Source of the DNA: Sthenelais limicola | Taxonomy: Eukaryota; Annelida; Polychaeta; Phyllodocida; Sigalionidae | Reading direction: 5' to 3' | Length of the DNA: 64,000 nt | Assembly (NCBI GenBank): GCA_942159475.1 | Contig: OW804096.1 | Location: 43,895,744 to 43,959,743 of the forward strand | Shown here: positions 37,501 through 49,716 of the stretch, in pieces | How the letters are laid out: every line of letters starts with the position of its first letter | Position numbering within the stretch: position 1 is the first letter of the stretch | Notes under the pieces: generated by a model | What the model was told of the DNA's origin: nothing | What the model saw: the letters and a program-made list of their open reading frames with translations, nothing else | Database searches by the model: none | Program-made: the position numbers and the translations under genes

Positions 37501-40500
37501 TGAAGTCTGATTTTGTTTTTGTCCCCGGTCTCTGAAAATTAGACAATATAATTGTCTCTTCAATTTTTGTCCTTATCTGCGGTAGTTTTCTGGCGGCTGG
37601 CGGTAGTTTTTTGCATAGAGATACATGCTATTTTGTAAGATTTGCAGCAGGTGCCCAGATAATGGAGAGACAATCAAAACGAGACAATTTTAAGTAGTTC
37701 TAGACAATATATATCGTGTTCATAAAGCAGTTTGTCTATTGTTTCTGGAACAATTTTGCAGTCTCTGTGACAATTAGGAGGCCGAAAGACCAAAAACTAA
37801 GGACAGCTCCAATAGCTGTCCTTAGGTGGTTTTGTCTTGAAATGTTGGAGTTTTGTCACTAAATTCACAATTTGGAGACAATTTGGAGACAATTTTAGTT
37901 GTTTTACATTGAATGTAGTTCATCTATTGTCTCTGGGACAATTCTATTGTCTCTGGGACAATTCTATTGTCTCTGGGACAATTCTATTGTCTCTGGGACA
38001 ATTTTGAGGCTGAAAGAAAAATGAATTAAGGACAACTCAGATAGCTGTCCTTAGGTGGTTTTGTCTCAAAATATTGAATTTGTCACTAAAGTCACAATTT
38101 GGAGAAAATTTTGGTTGCTTTACATTTCAGGCTGACTTGACCGCCAAAAACTACCGCCTGCCACCAGAAAACTACCACAAATTAGGACAAAAGCTGAAGA
38201 GGCAATATATTGTCTAATTTTCAGAGACTGGAGACAAAGACAAAATCAGGCTTCAAGGACAAGGACAATCTGACTTTATGTGCACACCTTTTGAGATTGT
38301 CCTTGAAGCCAGGGATTTTATTGAAGATTTTTGCCTAGACATTGTCTAATTTCTTGAAAGTTTCAAAAAACCTTTGTTCATCACTGATTACTTACTTGAT
38401 TGCCCAGGTCAAATTCAAATCTATGGCAAAATTGTCTCCAAATTATGAATTTAGAGACAAAACTGCCTGAGAATGGCTATAAGGACACATTTTTTATGAG
38501 CGCGGTTTTGTCTAGATTTGCTAAAAATTGTCTCGTTTTAATTGTCTCTTCTTTATGTGCGCGCCTGCTGGTTGTGCGGTATATAGTAAGGAGTATGCTT
38601 TTACCGTATTAGATATCAAAGAAAATGACTAATTTCATTGGAAGACATCATCACAAGAAGAACTGATGATATAGATAGCTTCCCCATTGTCATATATAAT
38701 ATATTTCTCAGTGTTTAAAATAAGAGGGTCCAATGATTTGTAGGGTCCTACACAATAAGGTAGGTTTAAATATCCAACAATTGGAGTGGCGCATACTATT
38801 TTATAAAGATTTAAAAGATTGTAATGTTATTTTAATTACAATTCTTAGGATCTCTTAAAATGAAGTTATAAGTTATTGAATACAATGTTGAGGGGGGATG
38901 TTATGAAAATGTATAAACTGTTATATTTAGAATATAAATATATATATCCGTTGCGGATTGTTTTAATATGTTTCATGTAGGTTGGATAGCGATTAAAGGG
39001 CGGGATGGCTCGAAAACGTAACCTATACCCAGTATATAGATAACAGAGTAATGAAAAACAAGCACCGATATCAGAAAAAGATACCGATACCAAATGAAAT
39101 ATAATCATGATTATCATAATCATAATCAACACCAATATACTGCATTGCATGCATCTCTTTGTTCTCGAAACATTCATTTAGAAAAAAATCTAAAAACATG
39201 ATTAAAAAATATCCATAAACTATATTTTTAACTGGGGGCATGGTTGTAACATCTCACAACGCATTATGATAGATAGGCTAAAGTAAACCATTTTATCACC
39301 CACACAAGGTGGATTGGCATAAGTGCCGTTATAATGGGTCCCACTCAACGGTCCGCACGTGCTATCGCACCGATATTAATTTGATCAGTCGCAGAACATG
39401 TTCTGTCACATTTGATCATAATAAATCGAAGCTACAGTCTGGTGAAGGTCGGAAATAGGAAAAAAATGATATGCACTCCAATATAGATCATAGATAGTTT
39501 TAGCCCCTATATATGCATTCTATTGCGGTGAAGATTTAATATAATTATTAATATCATAGAGATTGCTTTGTACCGTTTTGCCTGACCTGATGCTAACCGA
39601 TATTTTAATACGAATGGTGATATTCGCATCAAGTGGTCCTTGTGACGTGAGTGCGAAATGTGAGTTAGAGTACCCCTAGCATGACACCTAGCTGTAATTA
39701 TTTCCATACGCTCGGGGATCTATGAACACATGTATATGAATGATGTTGATTGGGGATATGCAATTGTAAATATTGGTTAGATGATCGCTCTAAATAAGAA
39801 ATATGATACTTTTCAATGCTTTGTGAATGGTGTAAACTAATATATGTATACTAATTATCCCCCCCCCCCCACATTCCTTTGATAATGTTGACGCAATACG
39901 AGTGTACACAAAAAATGTATATTTTCTTTGGGCACAAATACAATCATTATTTTTTTACACCAGTTTCAGAATAATCAACATCAAGATGTTAAAACAAGTT
40001 AAATCATATCAGCCATCAACCTGTTGCACTGCTACGTCAAGGCAGTTTGCACATGATTTAATATTTGATACGATATTTTATATTACAACTACGAACCGAA
40101 GGGGAGTTTTCAGTCATGCATGCCAAATCCGATATGATATTCTATCCCCCTTAAACATCATGAACAATCGTAGGCTTTTTAAAAATATAAGTTCTAAGTC
40201 AAAAAATATATAAAATACATAGGACTACCTCAGTACCAAAGTTCGAGTTGGATAAAATTATTTGTGTTTAATACAGAAATATTTCGACCTCAATGATTGA
40301 TTGACAAATATGAAGAAAGAAATGTACAATTTAAAGCTCCATTCTTAGCAGACATCGATAAAAATCTAAATATTTTCTACTTTTTATTCTTTTCCTACCC
40401 ACCTGAAAGTCATTTGGCGGCCAATTCGACTTCAAATTCTTGTATTTATAAGCATATAACAGCAACAAACTATTGATAACTTTAATCCTATATTATAGAT

Positions 40501-43500
40501 CTAACAATTAATAAATTTGGTAACAATTTTTAGGTCGTAATACCTGAGAATGCAGCATTGAAATCAACAATTCTGAATAACACGGTACTACATCTGTGAG
40601 AAAATTAATGACTGGAGTCAGTCACAATTTATATCCAGCCTAGATCTCAAAATATCTCCGATTCATTACCGTTGTCACAATAGACCTTGTGGGTGTTTTA
40701 GTAGTAAGTCTAATAGCGGATGTTGGCCCTAATGGCATCGTAATGCGACCAGACCAGCAGCCTCAGATCAGTGAGGTGAGACGGCCGACTTGGTCGTGAG
40801 CAGGTTGGAAAGGAGTTGTATTGGAGTTCCATTTGTATTCGTATTTCACCGCACCTGACACGTTAGTTAGTTAGTTAGGATGCTATGGGGTTATAGCATG
40901 GGAATCAATGCTCATCCTTTTTATATCTCTATATGGAATAATTATAGATTTGTTTCACTAACACTGGTCACATACAATTATGTATGTGTATACATACATA
41001 TTTGTCGAATTATTCGCGTTTTTTCGGGAGTCAATTTCCATACTTTTGAAATGTACTCTAAATTTAATCAGTGCGTCTTTTCTTGAAATTCAAATTTGCG
41101 TTGACTTTTTATTGGCCAACTAGAGGTTTGTATTGACTGATTCCATAGAATTTCTCTCTCCATCAGCTTGGACTGCACATGGGGAGCAATGTGAGTGGAA
41201 AAATGAGGAAGCGACTCCAGAGAGAAAAATTGCTTCAGTGCCCAAACCAATATCAGAATTATAATCTTTTTGGGAATGTATCCCTTATATTATTGATCTT
41301 CCCTTATTTATGTATAATGAAAAATAATGTTTGGTTCGAGTTGAACAGTCTAGGTCCAAACCCTCAGATCAGATAAGAATGGTATGTCAGTGATTAGATG
41401 CCTACTTCGCTAATCGGTTTCCTGGCATAGGACTCGGCGTTCTAATGGGAATATAATGACATTTTGTGGTCTTAATGGACTTATAATGGCACTTTACGGT
41501 TTGAGGCGAGATACTTTCCCTCCGTTTGAAGGGACTCTCTCAATATTTGGCCTTGACTGTGAACCACCTTTTATTTTACCTTCGTCTTTAACCAGTTTGT
41601 GACGCTCAGCAAGTTTAATTAGATGAAATCTCATCAATATACAATCAACCCATTTAATGTGGGGAGAAACTCCAGCCATTAAATAAGGGGAGCAACTCCA
41701 ACTATATTTAATGTGGGGAGAAACTCCAACTATTTAATGTGGGGAGAGGAAGCACAATGCACGGAGGCCTGAGAATGTGATGGGTTCGAACCGCGTCGTG
41801 GGCAGGTGTGCTGTGTCTCCTCCGCCCAACTGCTCGCTGACAGGGTCATCAATGGCCAGTAATGTGTATACTGACTATCTGCCTGCACGTTACGTGTATT
41901 ACTAATATTCGAAAAGAGTAGGATATATCATCCGTTAGCGTATTAGGTGGTAGCATATTATTCCAGATCAGCAAGGGTAAACATAATACTGAAAATGATT
42001 ATGTAGATACAATAAAAAGGATGGCAAATAAAACCCACATGTATACATGTATTTGATACAACGAAACTATACAAGTTCGTCTGTCTAGTAACAAAGCACT
42101 TTGAGCAATATTTTCAGCATCTTGCAAATTTATGAATTAGTATGTTGGGTATTTCCTTATTCATATCATTCACATAGACACTGAGTATGTAAGGTGAACG
42201 ATCATAAAATCTAGGATGTGAACCATTGGGTCATATTAATTACGTAATCAACCGATTGGCTTAGAAATGCTATCGGTTACAAATATAGGCCCACCGGATT
42301 ATGTTATGGAATCGTTCTGATGTCCGTATGGTCAGGGTCTCTAGTGGCAATACCCATGTGCAATGCTTTGGTGAGTTTCACATTAATTATACAAATATGC
42401 GCCTATCGTTATGATTCGTAAGCCACCCCCTCCCCCCACCATTCACATTCCAGTTCACGCCATGCCCACTTTATATGTGGTAGGTTTGGCTGCATGGGTC
42501 TGCAATGCAATGTTAAAATCGATTTTCTAATTGTTCTGGTTTGACAATTATATCATTACCACTGTCTAATTCATTATTGAGACGAATTATGTCTTTCCTT
42601 TTACTCAAAATTTGGCGATGCATGGGCGTGTATTGATTATAATATAATATTGGAGTGATTCGTCCCGCAAAATAATTCATATGAATGGAAAACAAATTAG
42701 AAACTCACTTTCCGACTTTTATCTTGAAAACATCATGGGATGAACACATGAGTTAATACGTAATGGGCATATTTTGAGTAAAATACGTAAAAAATGCATT
42801 TTGATTTACGCAATACTATACCAGCAACTCGACTGACGCCTATTTAGGCATTATTGTTCCAACGGGGATGCTTTTGCAATAATAAAAACCCTTTTTTGTA
42901 TTCTTTTTAAAAATAGACGACCTAAAGGCAATACACTTCCCAGAATTCAGCCGGTTAAGCGGCATTTATTTGTAATATCCATGTTGGGAGATATCAGTTC
43001 TTATCGACAATAGACATTATTGTATCCCAAATCTAATGTATACGCCTCAAGACACTCTCCGTCTTGTAGAGAAGGAAAATATGAGTACCTCAATGCACTC
43101 CCCGCCCTGAATGACCCAAACAAAATAATAATTTTAATTGTCCTGCTTATTGTACCTGGGAAAGGCTCCCTTTCCATGTACTACTCCTAAGATGATGACG
43201 ATGCTAAATACGAGTAGTATATGGAAAGGGGCCTTAGGGCGAGAAGCAATATGAGGATCGAATGATACTCTAACATTTAGCCTACTGGTGTATGATTTCA
43301 ACAGATGTTGGAAGTGGACAATATTGAAATCCCTCACCTGGAAATGTCTCTTGCCCTCAGCATCCGTCCAGAAAATAACAAAGTCAGCATTAGTGGGTTC
43401 CCCGTAGTCAGAGAAGCCAAAACCCAACCATTCCTTGTATGGGTCTATCTTCGCCTCCAGTCGGAATTCAATTTCTTCGGTCACAATATCAATGTCCCAA

Positions 43501-43697
43501 TGGAGATCCAATCTTCCTTCGGGGTCCAATGTAATTTTGTAGCGTAAGTTAGGTTGCTTTTTCAGTTGGTCTTTGTAAGATTCGGCGCCAACTTTTGGAG
43601 GGAAACCAGATTTATACAATCTGGACATAGGTGGAAGACCCAAGGATATGCAACTGAGATAGAAAAATATCTTTGTGCGCAATAGAAGCCTAACCAT
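31534..43697 (-). CDS. DBH: Dopamine/tyramine beta-hydroxylase
   Basis: Eleven exons on the - strand: 43697-43338, 37259-37113, 36708-36535, 36433-36350, 34468-34283, 33655-33553, 33425-33259, 32614-32432, 32252-32196, 32104-31977, 31789-31534. They join in frame to 614 aa, close to human DBH. This copper and ascorbate enzyme hydroxylates the beta carbon of dopamine (to noradrenaline) or tyramine (to octopamine) inside secretory vesicles. A hydrophobic signal or anchor lies at residues 6-24 (KIFFYLSCISLGL) and a DOMON domain at about 48-165 (LDPEGRLDLHW; ADFVIFWTDAEG). The two copper domains follow. CuH ligands are His269, His270 (IVHHLEVFHC) and His343 (EIHYNNP). CuM ligands are His422, His424 (ASQLHTHLTG) and Met496 (SDEMCINYIHYYP). 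It matches DBH more closely than MOXD1. Dopamine versus tyramine preference cannot be read from sequence. The ATG at 43697 is the first after an in-frame TAA. Confidence 0.95.
32711..32975. mobile_element. TA-flanked MITE in hydroxylase intron 7
   Basis: A 265-bp non-coding element with inverted ends: AGGGACTGTTCATATTTAAC on the left and, inverted, GGGGACTCTTCATAATTAAC on the right. It is flanked on both sides by TA, the target duplication expected of Tc1/mariner-type transposition. The interior is a G-rich and C-rich low-complexity core with repeated ATTTTGCAC motifs. Its right end and flank are duplicated next to the hydroxylase stop codon. Confidence 0.75.
34768..35298. repeat. Foldback element in hydroxylase intron 4
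   Basis: Two inverted arms of about 105 bp (34768-34872 and 35194-35298) flank a 321-bp spacer. Both arms share blocks such as AATGCATGCGAACTGGGGAA and differ at scattered bases. A further partial unit containing GGCCAACCCGGAA lies just left of the first arm. There is no coding capacity; this fits a non-autonomous foldback or MITE insertion in the 1.9 kb intron. Confidence 0.8.
37416..38572. repeat. Large inverted-repeat element rich in AATTGTCTC motifs
   Basis: Located in hydroxylase intron 1. Long inverted arms (about 37441-37613 and 38136-38352) share blocks such as CTTCAATAAAATCCC and TCTCTGAAAATTAGACAATA. Outer short ends, CGCGCACATAAA at 37421 and its inverse near 38558, suggest the full element spans about 1.15 kb. 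The core contains a partial 190-bp duplication, each copy with a small hairpin (GGACAGCTCCAATAGCTGTC at 37801), and four tandem 20-bp units of CTATTGTCTCTGGGACAATT near 37920-38000. No protein is encoded. Confidence 0.75.
41346..41560. repeat. MITE copy, CAGTCTAGG family
   Basis: Second copy of the family, in hydroxylase intron 1. Ends are CAGTCTAGG and CCTTGACTG. It shares CCTCAGATCAGATAAGAA with the copy at 54739 and TTTGAAGGGACT with the copy at 13109. An internal stretch with repeated TAATGG units is longer than in the other copies. Confidence 0.7.
41651..41749. repeat. Short tandem array, about 28-bp unit
   Basis: About 3.5 imperfect units built on TTTAATGTGGGGAGAAACTC lie directly after the MITE region in hydroxylase intron 1. 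Units differ by small substitutions. No coding or RNA signal is evident. Confidence 0.8.
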
Positions 43698-43741
43698 TTT
43701 CACTGGTCTAGTCTTGGTATAATCTTCTAATTAAAAGCTCC

Positions 43742-43749
43742 TTTTAATA
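43742..43749 (-). promoter_or_regulatory. TATA-like element upstream of the hydroxylase ATG
   Basis: On the - strand the sequence CCTATTAAAAGGAG ends about 45 bases before the ATG. A start site 25-30 bases downstream would leave a leader of only about 20 nt. A distal untranslated exon is equally possible, so this is a weak call. Confidence 0.25.
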
Positions 43750-46700
43750 GGCGTGGGTAATACACGTCTGGGGTATTGGCATAGATTGTGATTTGACCGC
43801 GCGTCTGAAAAGTAAAGAAAAAATCTGCGTAAATAACTAATTCATACATATTCATATGTAAAAACATTAATAAAATAAGGAAATTAATAAATAACTTGCC
43901 TGTAGCATTGACCAGCAGGTACAACAAAGTCCAGCGGTTGTATAAAAAGGAAGGAGAAGTACAGAGTGTCGGAACGGCACTACCACTAGTGAGGCTGCCT
44001 GTAGGATTTTGCTGTGGATAGGTCTCTGGAATAACTTTGTTTGTCCGCCACTTAGAACTCCGCTCCTACTTATGACACATCACACATCGACTCTGCGCAG
44101 ACCCAAGCTCTTCTTGTTTGAGGAATCTGTTCCCTGTATAATTAATCTAAAAGCTCTTGTTTACGCCAGTCATAAAACGCATTCTGGTGCCATTTTCGCG
44201 CCTCTCAGATTGATGATTGACGAGATGGGAGTGAGCTGCTGTTGTGGTCATGGTCACGTTTGCATGTGTGCAGTTAGGGCATGGACGCTGGTTGAGGTTA
44301 GGGTGGCGCGAAGAGGAGGAGGAGGAGGAACGCGTGGGCTGTGCGGACGCGCGCAGAGGAATAGGCTACAGGGAGCAGACAACATTTTGGTGGGGGCGCA
44401 GAACTGAGCAGACGATATTGAAACATTGTGAGGACTGTTCCTTTCTTAGGAGCATCCTCCACATTTAGTGATTTGATTATATAGCAATAACGAGGCCACA
44501 TATTATATTTACACCATAGTGAAATACCAACATCCCAAGTAGGGCAATGATATATACCTGTTCGGAAAGTGGAATGTCTAATTAATATTATAAGTGCGAT
44601 ATAATCTGCCGTTATTTTGGCTTACGAATTTAGCAAAATTGGAAAAGAAAACATTAATCGCTCTGTGAGGGTAATAGTGTATACATGTGTAAATTCTTAA
44701 GCAACCGTCGATGTGAATCATTGTCAAAATGTTAATAGATTCAAGAAACTTATTACATATAAACATCATTGTTTATAACAGGTTTTCATCAGCGTCCCTG
44801 AATATGGTCTCTAATTTTCTTTGAGAGAAATTCAAATCCATGGTTTAAATTGATATAGAAGCATATAATGTGATGATGACACATAGGCCTACACTATATA
44901 CAGGTTAACTAATGAGTTGGTTGAAGGAGCGTGAATATGGCAAGAGTTGCGTAGCAACGAGTGCAATATTCTATGCGACTGAAACCAACGAGTTAGTTAA
45001 CAGATTTGTTATACATGCTTTCAATCATGAAAATAGAAACAATCCAGTCACAAATTTGAATTTTACAGGAAATCTTAGCAAAAAAACAGATTGGTCGCCA
45101 TAACAACCCCATGTAAATCACTAGTGAAATACGTACTATGCGTAAATCACTCTAAATACATTGTTTTCATAGCAATGCGTGTATAATAAAAACTGGAAGA
45201 CACAGCAATGTAATTATAATATTATGCTCATTCGATTAAACGATAAACCTCAAAGGTCGATTAGTTGTATGATATTTTAATAGACTGTTACTGTGCAGCC
45301 AAGCCCAAATAGTTAAATAATCCCGAACTAAATTCATCTTCTCATCTTCGAAAGTCAGGCAAAAAGAATAAGCTTTATTTGTATAGCTTGTTCATGATAA
45401 AGACAGTTTTCTACCCCAATTTGTTCCTACATAGGGGGATCGTAAATTAGGATATAGAGATGGTAGAAATGGTTCATAAGTTGAAAAGCAGATATCTGCC
45501 ACCCTTTAACAGTGGCTAATGGACCACTATATGATCATAAGTAATCCCCCCATTCATTCCCTTCCCATTATCAATAAATCAAATCGGAATATTTAGCAAT
45601 GAAATCGAAATCCCATGTATGGCCACATTTGTTCAAAGGTATGTAAGCCCACATGCATTTTAAGTCCACATAGATTAAAGCGAAATGAAATATCAATTAA
45701 TCAAATCGAAATATTAATGAATGATATCGAGACCCCAATATTTTAGGGCCTGATATCTTAGGGCGAAGTATTATTATGTCCCAATTGTATTGCTGTTCAC
45801 ATATATAAACAAATTAATTACAATAAAACTTTAAGCCCATGCCTGTCGAAATTTAATTTACCGCCGACGATATGATGGGTCCATCAGTTCCTTCAGGCTT
45901 TCCTTGTGTCTCGTGGTCCAAGATCAATGTTGATCACATTTTTTCTAGAATCCATTTAATGTATAAAATCGGTCTGAGGTCAATGACAATTAAGTGGCAC
46001 CACATGAATTTGGCAGCAGGCTTATTTCACTGGTGAGGGTGTGTGGGGATGATGGAGAAGTACTTGATGTAGCGGGGTAATGGCGACCTGTCCTCCTGAC
46101 TCCTCCAGTCTATGCAGGCCGGTGAATCGGTAAGGGCAAACAGCAACATAATGTTCACAACGGAGCAGAATAATCTGTTTGATTTCTGTTGATGAGGAAT
46201 ATTTTTAGAAATAGGTACATTATATGTATATATATGTGTATTATAGTATATATCATATTATTTATTGAAAGGAGGAACGAATTCTGCTCCTAAAGGAGAT
46301 TATGATTTTAGATTTCCAGGATGTCTTTTTATCAAAAAAGGACTGAGCCTACGAGATTAAAGGATTCATGTAGGTCAACTACATTAATGCTGGCAGTTGG
46401 AATCTGTAATATATATGTTTAATTAATTAGATCGTATTTCTGCTGCATATATACACTAAATGATATTGTTCAGCAGAACATAATAACTTATTATCAATTA
46501 AACGTCCCAAATACAAAAACCTAAAACACAGACCCGATGATTTATTATAAAAATATGAAGAAATGTAATTTAGATATTGAAAAAAGCCAATACTACTTCA
46601 CATAAAGCTATCAGTTTAGAGCGCCATCAGAACGGAAAAGATGCGATTTCCCGACGGGTTCCATAGCCTCGGGTCATACACATGTCGCGACACCCAGGAC

Positions 46701-49500
46701 GACATTACAGCGATCATACACTCAAAATAAGGCGATAGCCCGAGCCGAAAACACCCCATTATATTCTACTCAAGCCCCAGAATATGGCTATTCAACGCTG
46801 ATGGACAACAGGGTGCCAAAGTAATTGTGAATTATATTGAGAACTTCCCATGGCTTAATGGTCTCACACTTTAGACAAATACACACAAAGCCTCATCGAT
46901 TTTATTGATCAAATGATTACAATACTGCATTTGCAGGAGACACTATCAACAATACGATGCTTTTAAAGGTATTTACAGAATATTACATTCACATAATTTT
47001 CTCCATTACATGTTAGAATTATGAGTAATCAGCGATCCCTGGGGTGTCAATTTTCCCCACAAGTAATGCTGCTCTTTGAATCACCGAAGATATATTCAAA
47101 ATTCCCTTCAGGCAGTCGGAAACACATAGATTCATTTGGAATATTAACTGATATATCTATTATTACATATGGAACGAACGTAACTACCACGCCGTGTCAA
47201 AGATATCACTTTTTGTTCCAGAAATATATTTCTATATATGTCAAGCGCTTACTTATACATGTAGTCCAATTAAAGCAATCTAGAATTACCCTGGATAAAA
47301 TAATAATAAAAGTCACCATTTATGTTGTACAGGGCTGATTTATTGGGTAGGAACCATTATTCCACACATCCAATCGTATGAGCAGGGAATGACCAAACAA
47401 ATCTCGTAGAAGGGCGATATTCCATCAATCCTTTTCCCGAGTCCTGACCCATACTATGCCTTTCTTATACATGAGCGCCGCCTTGACACCCAATATTGGA
47501 TTTGTCCCAGAAAGGCGACCTCTCCCGATGTCCCATTCAAGTGCGACTTAACAAATTTCCTGTGTGTGAAAGCTATGCCATGATAAACGCTCTCCAGCTC
47601 GGGCCGCAACAAGAAGCCTATTACGCGATCTTTCACGTTCTTTCAGTCGTGGCCAGACCCGACAATTTGCGGGAGTTCGCGCAAACTTTTATCAAATTAC
47701 CCCACCGAATATTTCCCCGTTATTTCCCTTTTTCAAGAGAAAAAGAGATATGTTGCCTCTTTTAAACTGCATTGTTAAAAATCGTGATGATTTCAGGTTG
47801 AGAACTGGAGGTTAATGATAGGAGTATTAACGACTTCCAAGGGGTCTTGCAATTTATGATCTTAATTTCCTTCACGATAGCCAAATTCGGAGGTTATCTT
47901 GGAGAAGTAATGAGGGTTATTCGAACAGGTGAATGGCATGTGAATTAACTTATGAATATCCTTCTGAGATAGTTATGTTAAGTTTTTATCAGTTATGAAT
48001 AATATCGACCCACCTATAATATTATGAGAAAAACGCTAGAATAATCCTCCCACAAACAGATTATTTTCAGTGACTTGCCTTAAATTAAGTAGTTCACTTC
48101 ATGCTGCGTTCGGTAGATTTAAAACCGTTTCACAAAATACTACATCCGGCAATTTAATTCGCTTTTATTGATACATTACATCAGAAAGCTTATAGTTGGT
48201 GAACAATACAAATATCATCGCAGCATTTTTCAATTATGATTATCACAAAAAGTTATTTGATAAAAATAAGTGTAAATGATTGATAATAACAACAAATACC
48301 TTGTTAGTCATTGAACACGTTTTAGATAACAGTTCACATCCCCCTTCGCTGGTACAAACGAGTAAAATGTGCATAGAACGATTCAGTTATTGAACCATCA
48401 AAAGATGAGAGATATTTATTCAATATATAAAATGCAAAATCGCACATGAGCCGCTTATTCACAATATAAAACAAGTACAAATGTACATTCGCATGTTAAG
48501 CCATATTTATAATTCAGCAGAGTGTGTTATGAAGATTAACCTATATCTACTTGTGAGATTATACTCAGATATCGACAGAAGCTCACAGCACACGTGCTCG
48601 CCCACTCACTCCCACAGTACCAATCAACAGCCCCAAACTTATTCGTAAAACATTCTCATTCTACATACATATTCATTCATTTTCAACCATCTGTGGTTAA
48701 TCAATATAATAGCAAGTGGAAAAGCGGATATTATCTTAAACATTGAAAGACTTTCCATATTTAATGAACACAAACAGCTTGAGATTTACTACACGTAACA
48801 TCGCGAAACAAATCATCAAGTACACATTTTTTTTTTGATAACAAAACTGAGTAATCTAAGCCCGAGTAAATTTGCATCTCATGCATGCACGTTTACATTG
48901 TGATGTATGGGGAATGACCATTGTAACAAGTACGCAACATTATATCTAGGCCTAATTAGAGAAATTCTACCTTTGAGCAAGAGGGATGTTGAGCGATGCA
49001 TCTATAGAGAAATTTCCCCGATTTGTGCATACACAAGAAAATATTTGCATACATCTTCCAAGCCGTATTCGTTTATTTAAGTACACGTAGACATTTAATT
49101 GATGGTAGAACAGTGCTTATTTAGAATTTAGTAGTCAGCAAAGTGTCTATATCATATATATTAAATACATATATATAAATACATACACATATATAAATCC
49201 TATTTTATAATATAGGCACGGAAGGCTGAAATCTGGTTAGACTTGTGACATCGATGAAACTATACATTACATCATGCAGTCCAAGGATTGATGGAAATCG
49301 TGAACTTTGCGACTTTAAGGCATTGCTCGACCACAGCAAATGCACTGGAAACTGTTCAGTTGTAATTTTGGCGCAATTACTCTATTAGAGATTCCGTATA
49401 CAATATAAACCATAGCAGATGCCATAGACCTTACACATGTCGAGATGGTATTAATGCAGTGATAAATAAAAAAAAAAAAAGAAAAAAAAAAGATGAATGT
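43750..49500. other. Intergenic DNA between hydroxylase and gene 3
   Basis: No gene recognised. The 44000-44400 part is unusually CG-rich, with a GGA-type microsatellite near 44315-44330, and may be a promoter or enhancer of the hydroxylase gene. A 98-bp palindrome lies at 44904-45001. The remainder is AT-rich, with poly(A)-like runs at 49467-49490. Frames of about 100 codons here show no domain-like features. Confidence 0.5.
44904..45001. repeat. 98-bp near-perfect palindrome
   Basis: The sequence begins GTTAACTAATGAGTTGGTT and ends with its inverse, AACCAACGAGTTAGTTAAC. The centre is GTTGC-GTA-GCAAC. Arms of about 48 bp fold back with a 3-nt loop. A related right arm, GCAACGAGTGCGATATT, occurs at 54139-54155, so this is probably a small transposable palindrome family. 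Confidence 0.8.
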
Positions 49501-49517
49501 GGAGCAATATAGCCTAA

Positions 49518-49523
49518 TTTAAT
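49518..49523 (-). terminator. Candidate poly(A) signal of gene 3
   Basis: ATTAAA on the - strand, about 195 nt after the stop codon at 49717. A canonical AATAAA lies further on, at 49077-49072. Either could end the transcript. Confidence 0.3.
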
Positions 49524-49716
49524 ATCAGAAAGACAAGTTTGAAACATCTCATCAGATTTATGTACACAATTGAGAAATGGAATCTCAAAAGGTTGCACCT
49601 ATCGAAGGCGCGTTATGCCCAAGAGACCCACATATGGAATTGTTGCATGCATGGCAACATGCATTTGACTAGAAGATGAGTTCACATACTGATTTTCAAC
49701 TTAACCAACTGTCTCA

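Noticed and set aside
37920..38000. Four 20-bp direct repeats, considered as a CRISPR-like array
   Set aside because: The units are contiguous without spacers and lie in a eukaryotic intron inside an inverted-repeat element.
41750..41830. GGTTCGAAC box resembling a tRNA T-arm
   Set aside because: No complementary acceptor, D or anticodon stems could be formed; at most a decayed SINE.
44009..44407. 132-codon + strand frame in the CG-rich region upstream of the hydroxylase gene
   Set aside because: Driven by the GGA microsatellite and CG richness; no protein motif and a competing frame overlaps it.
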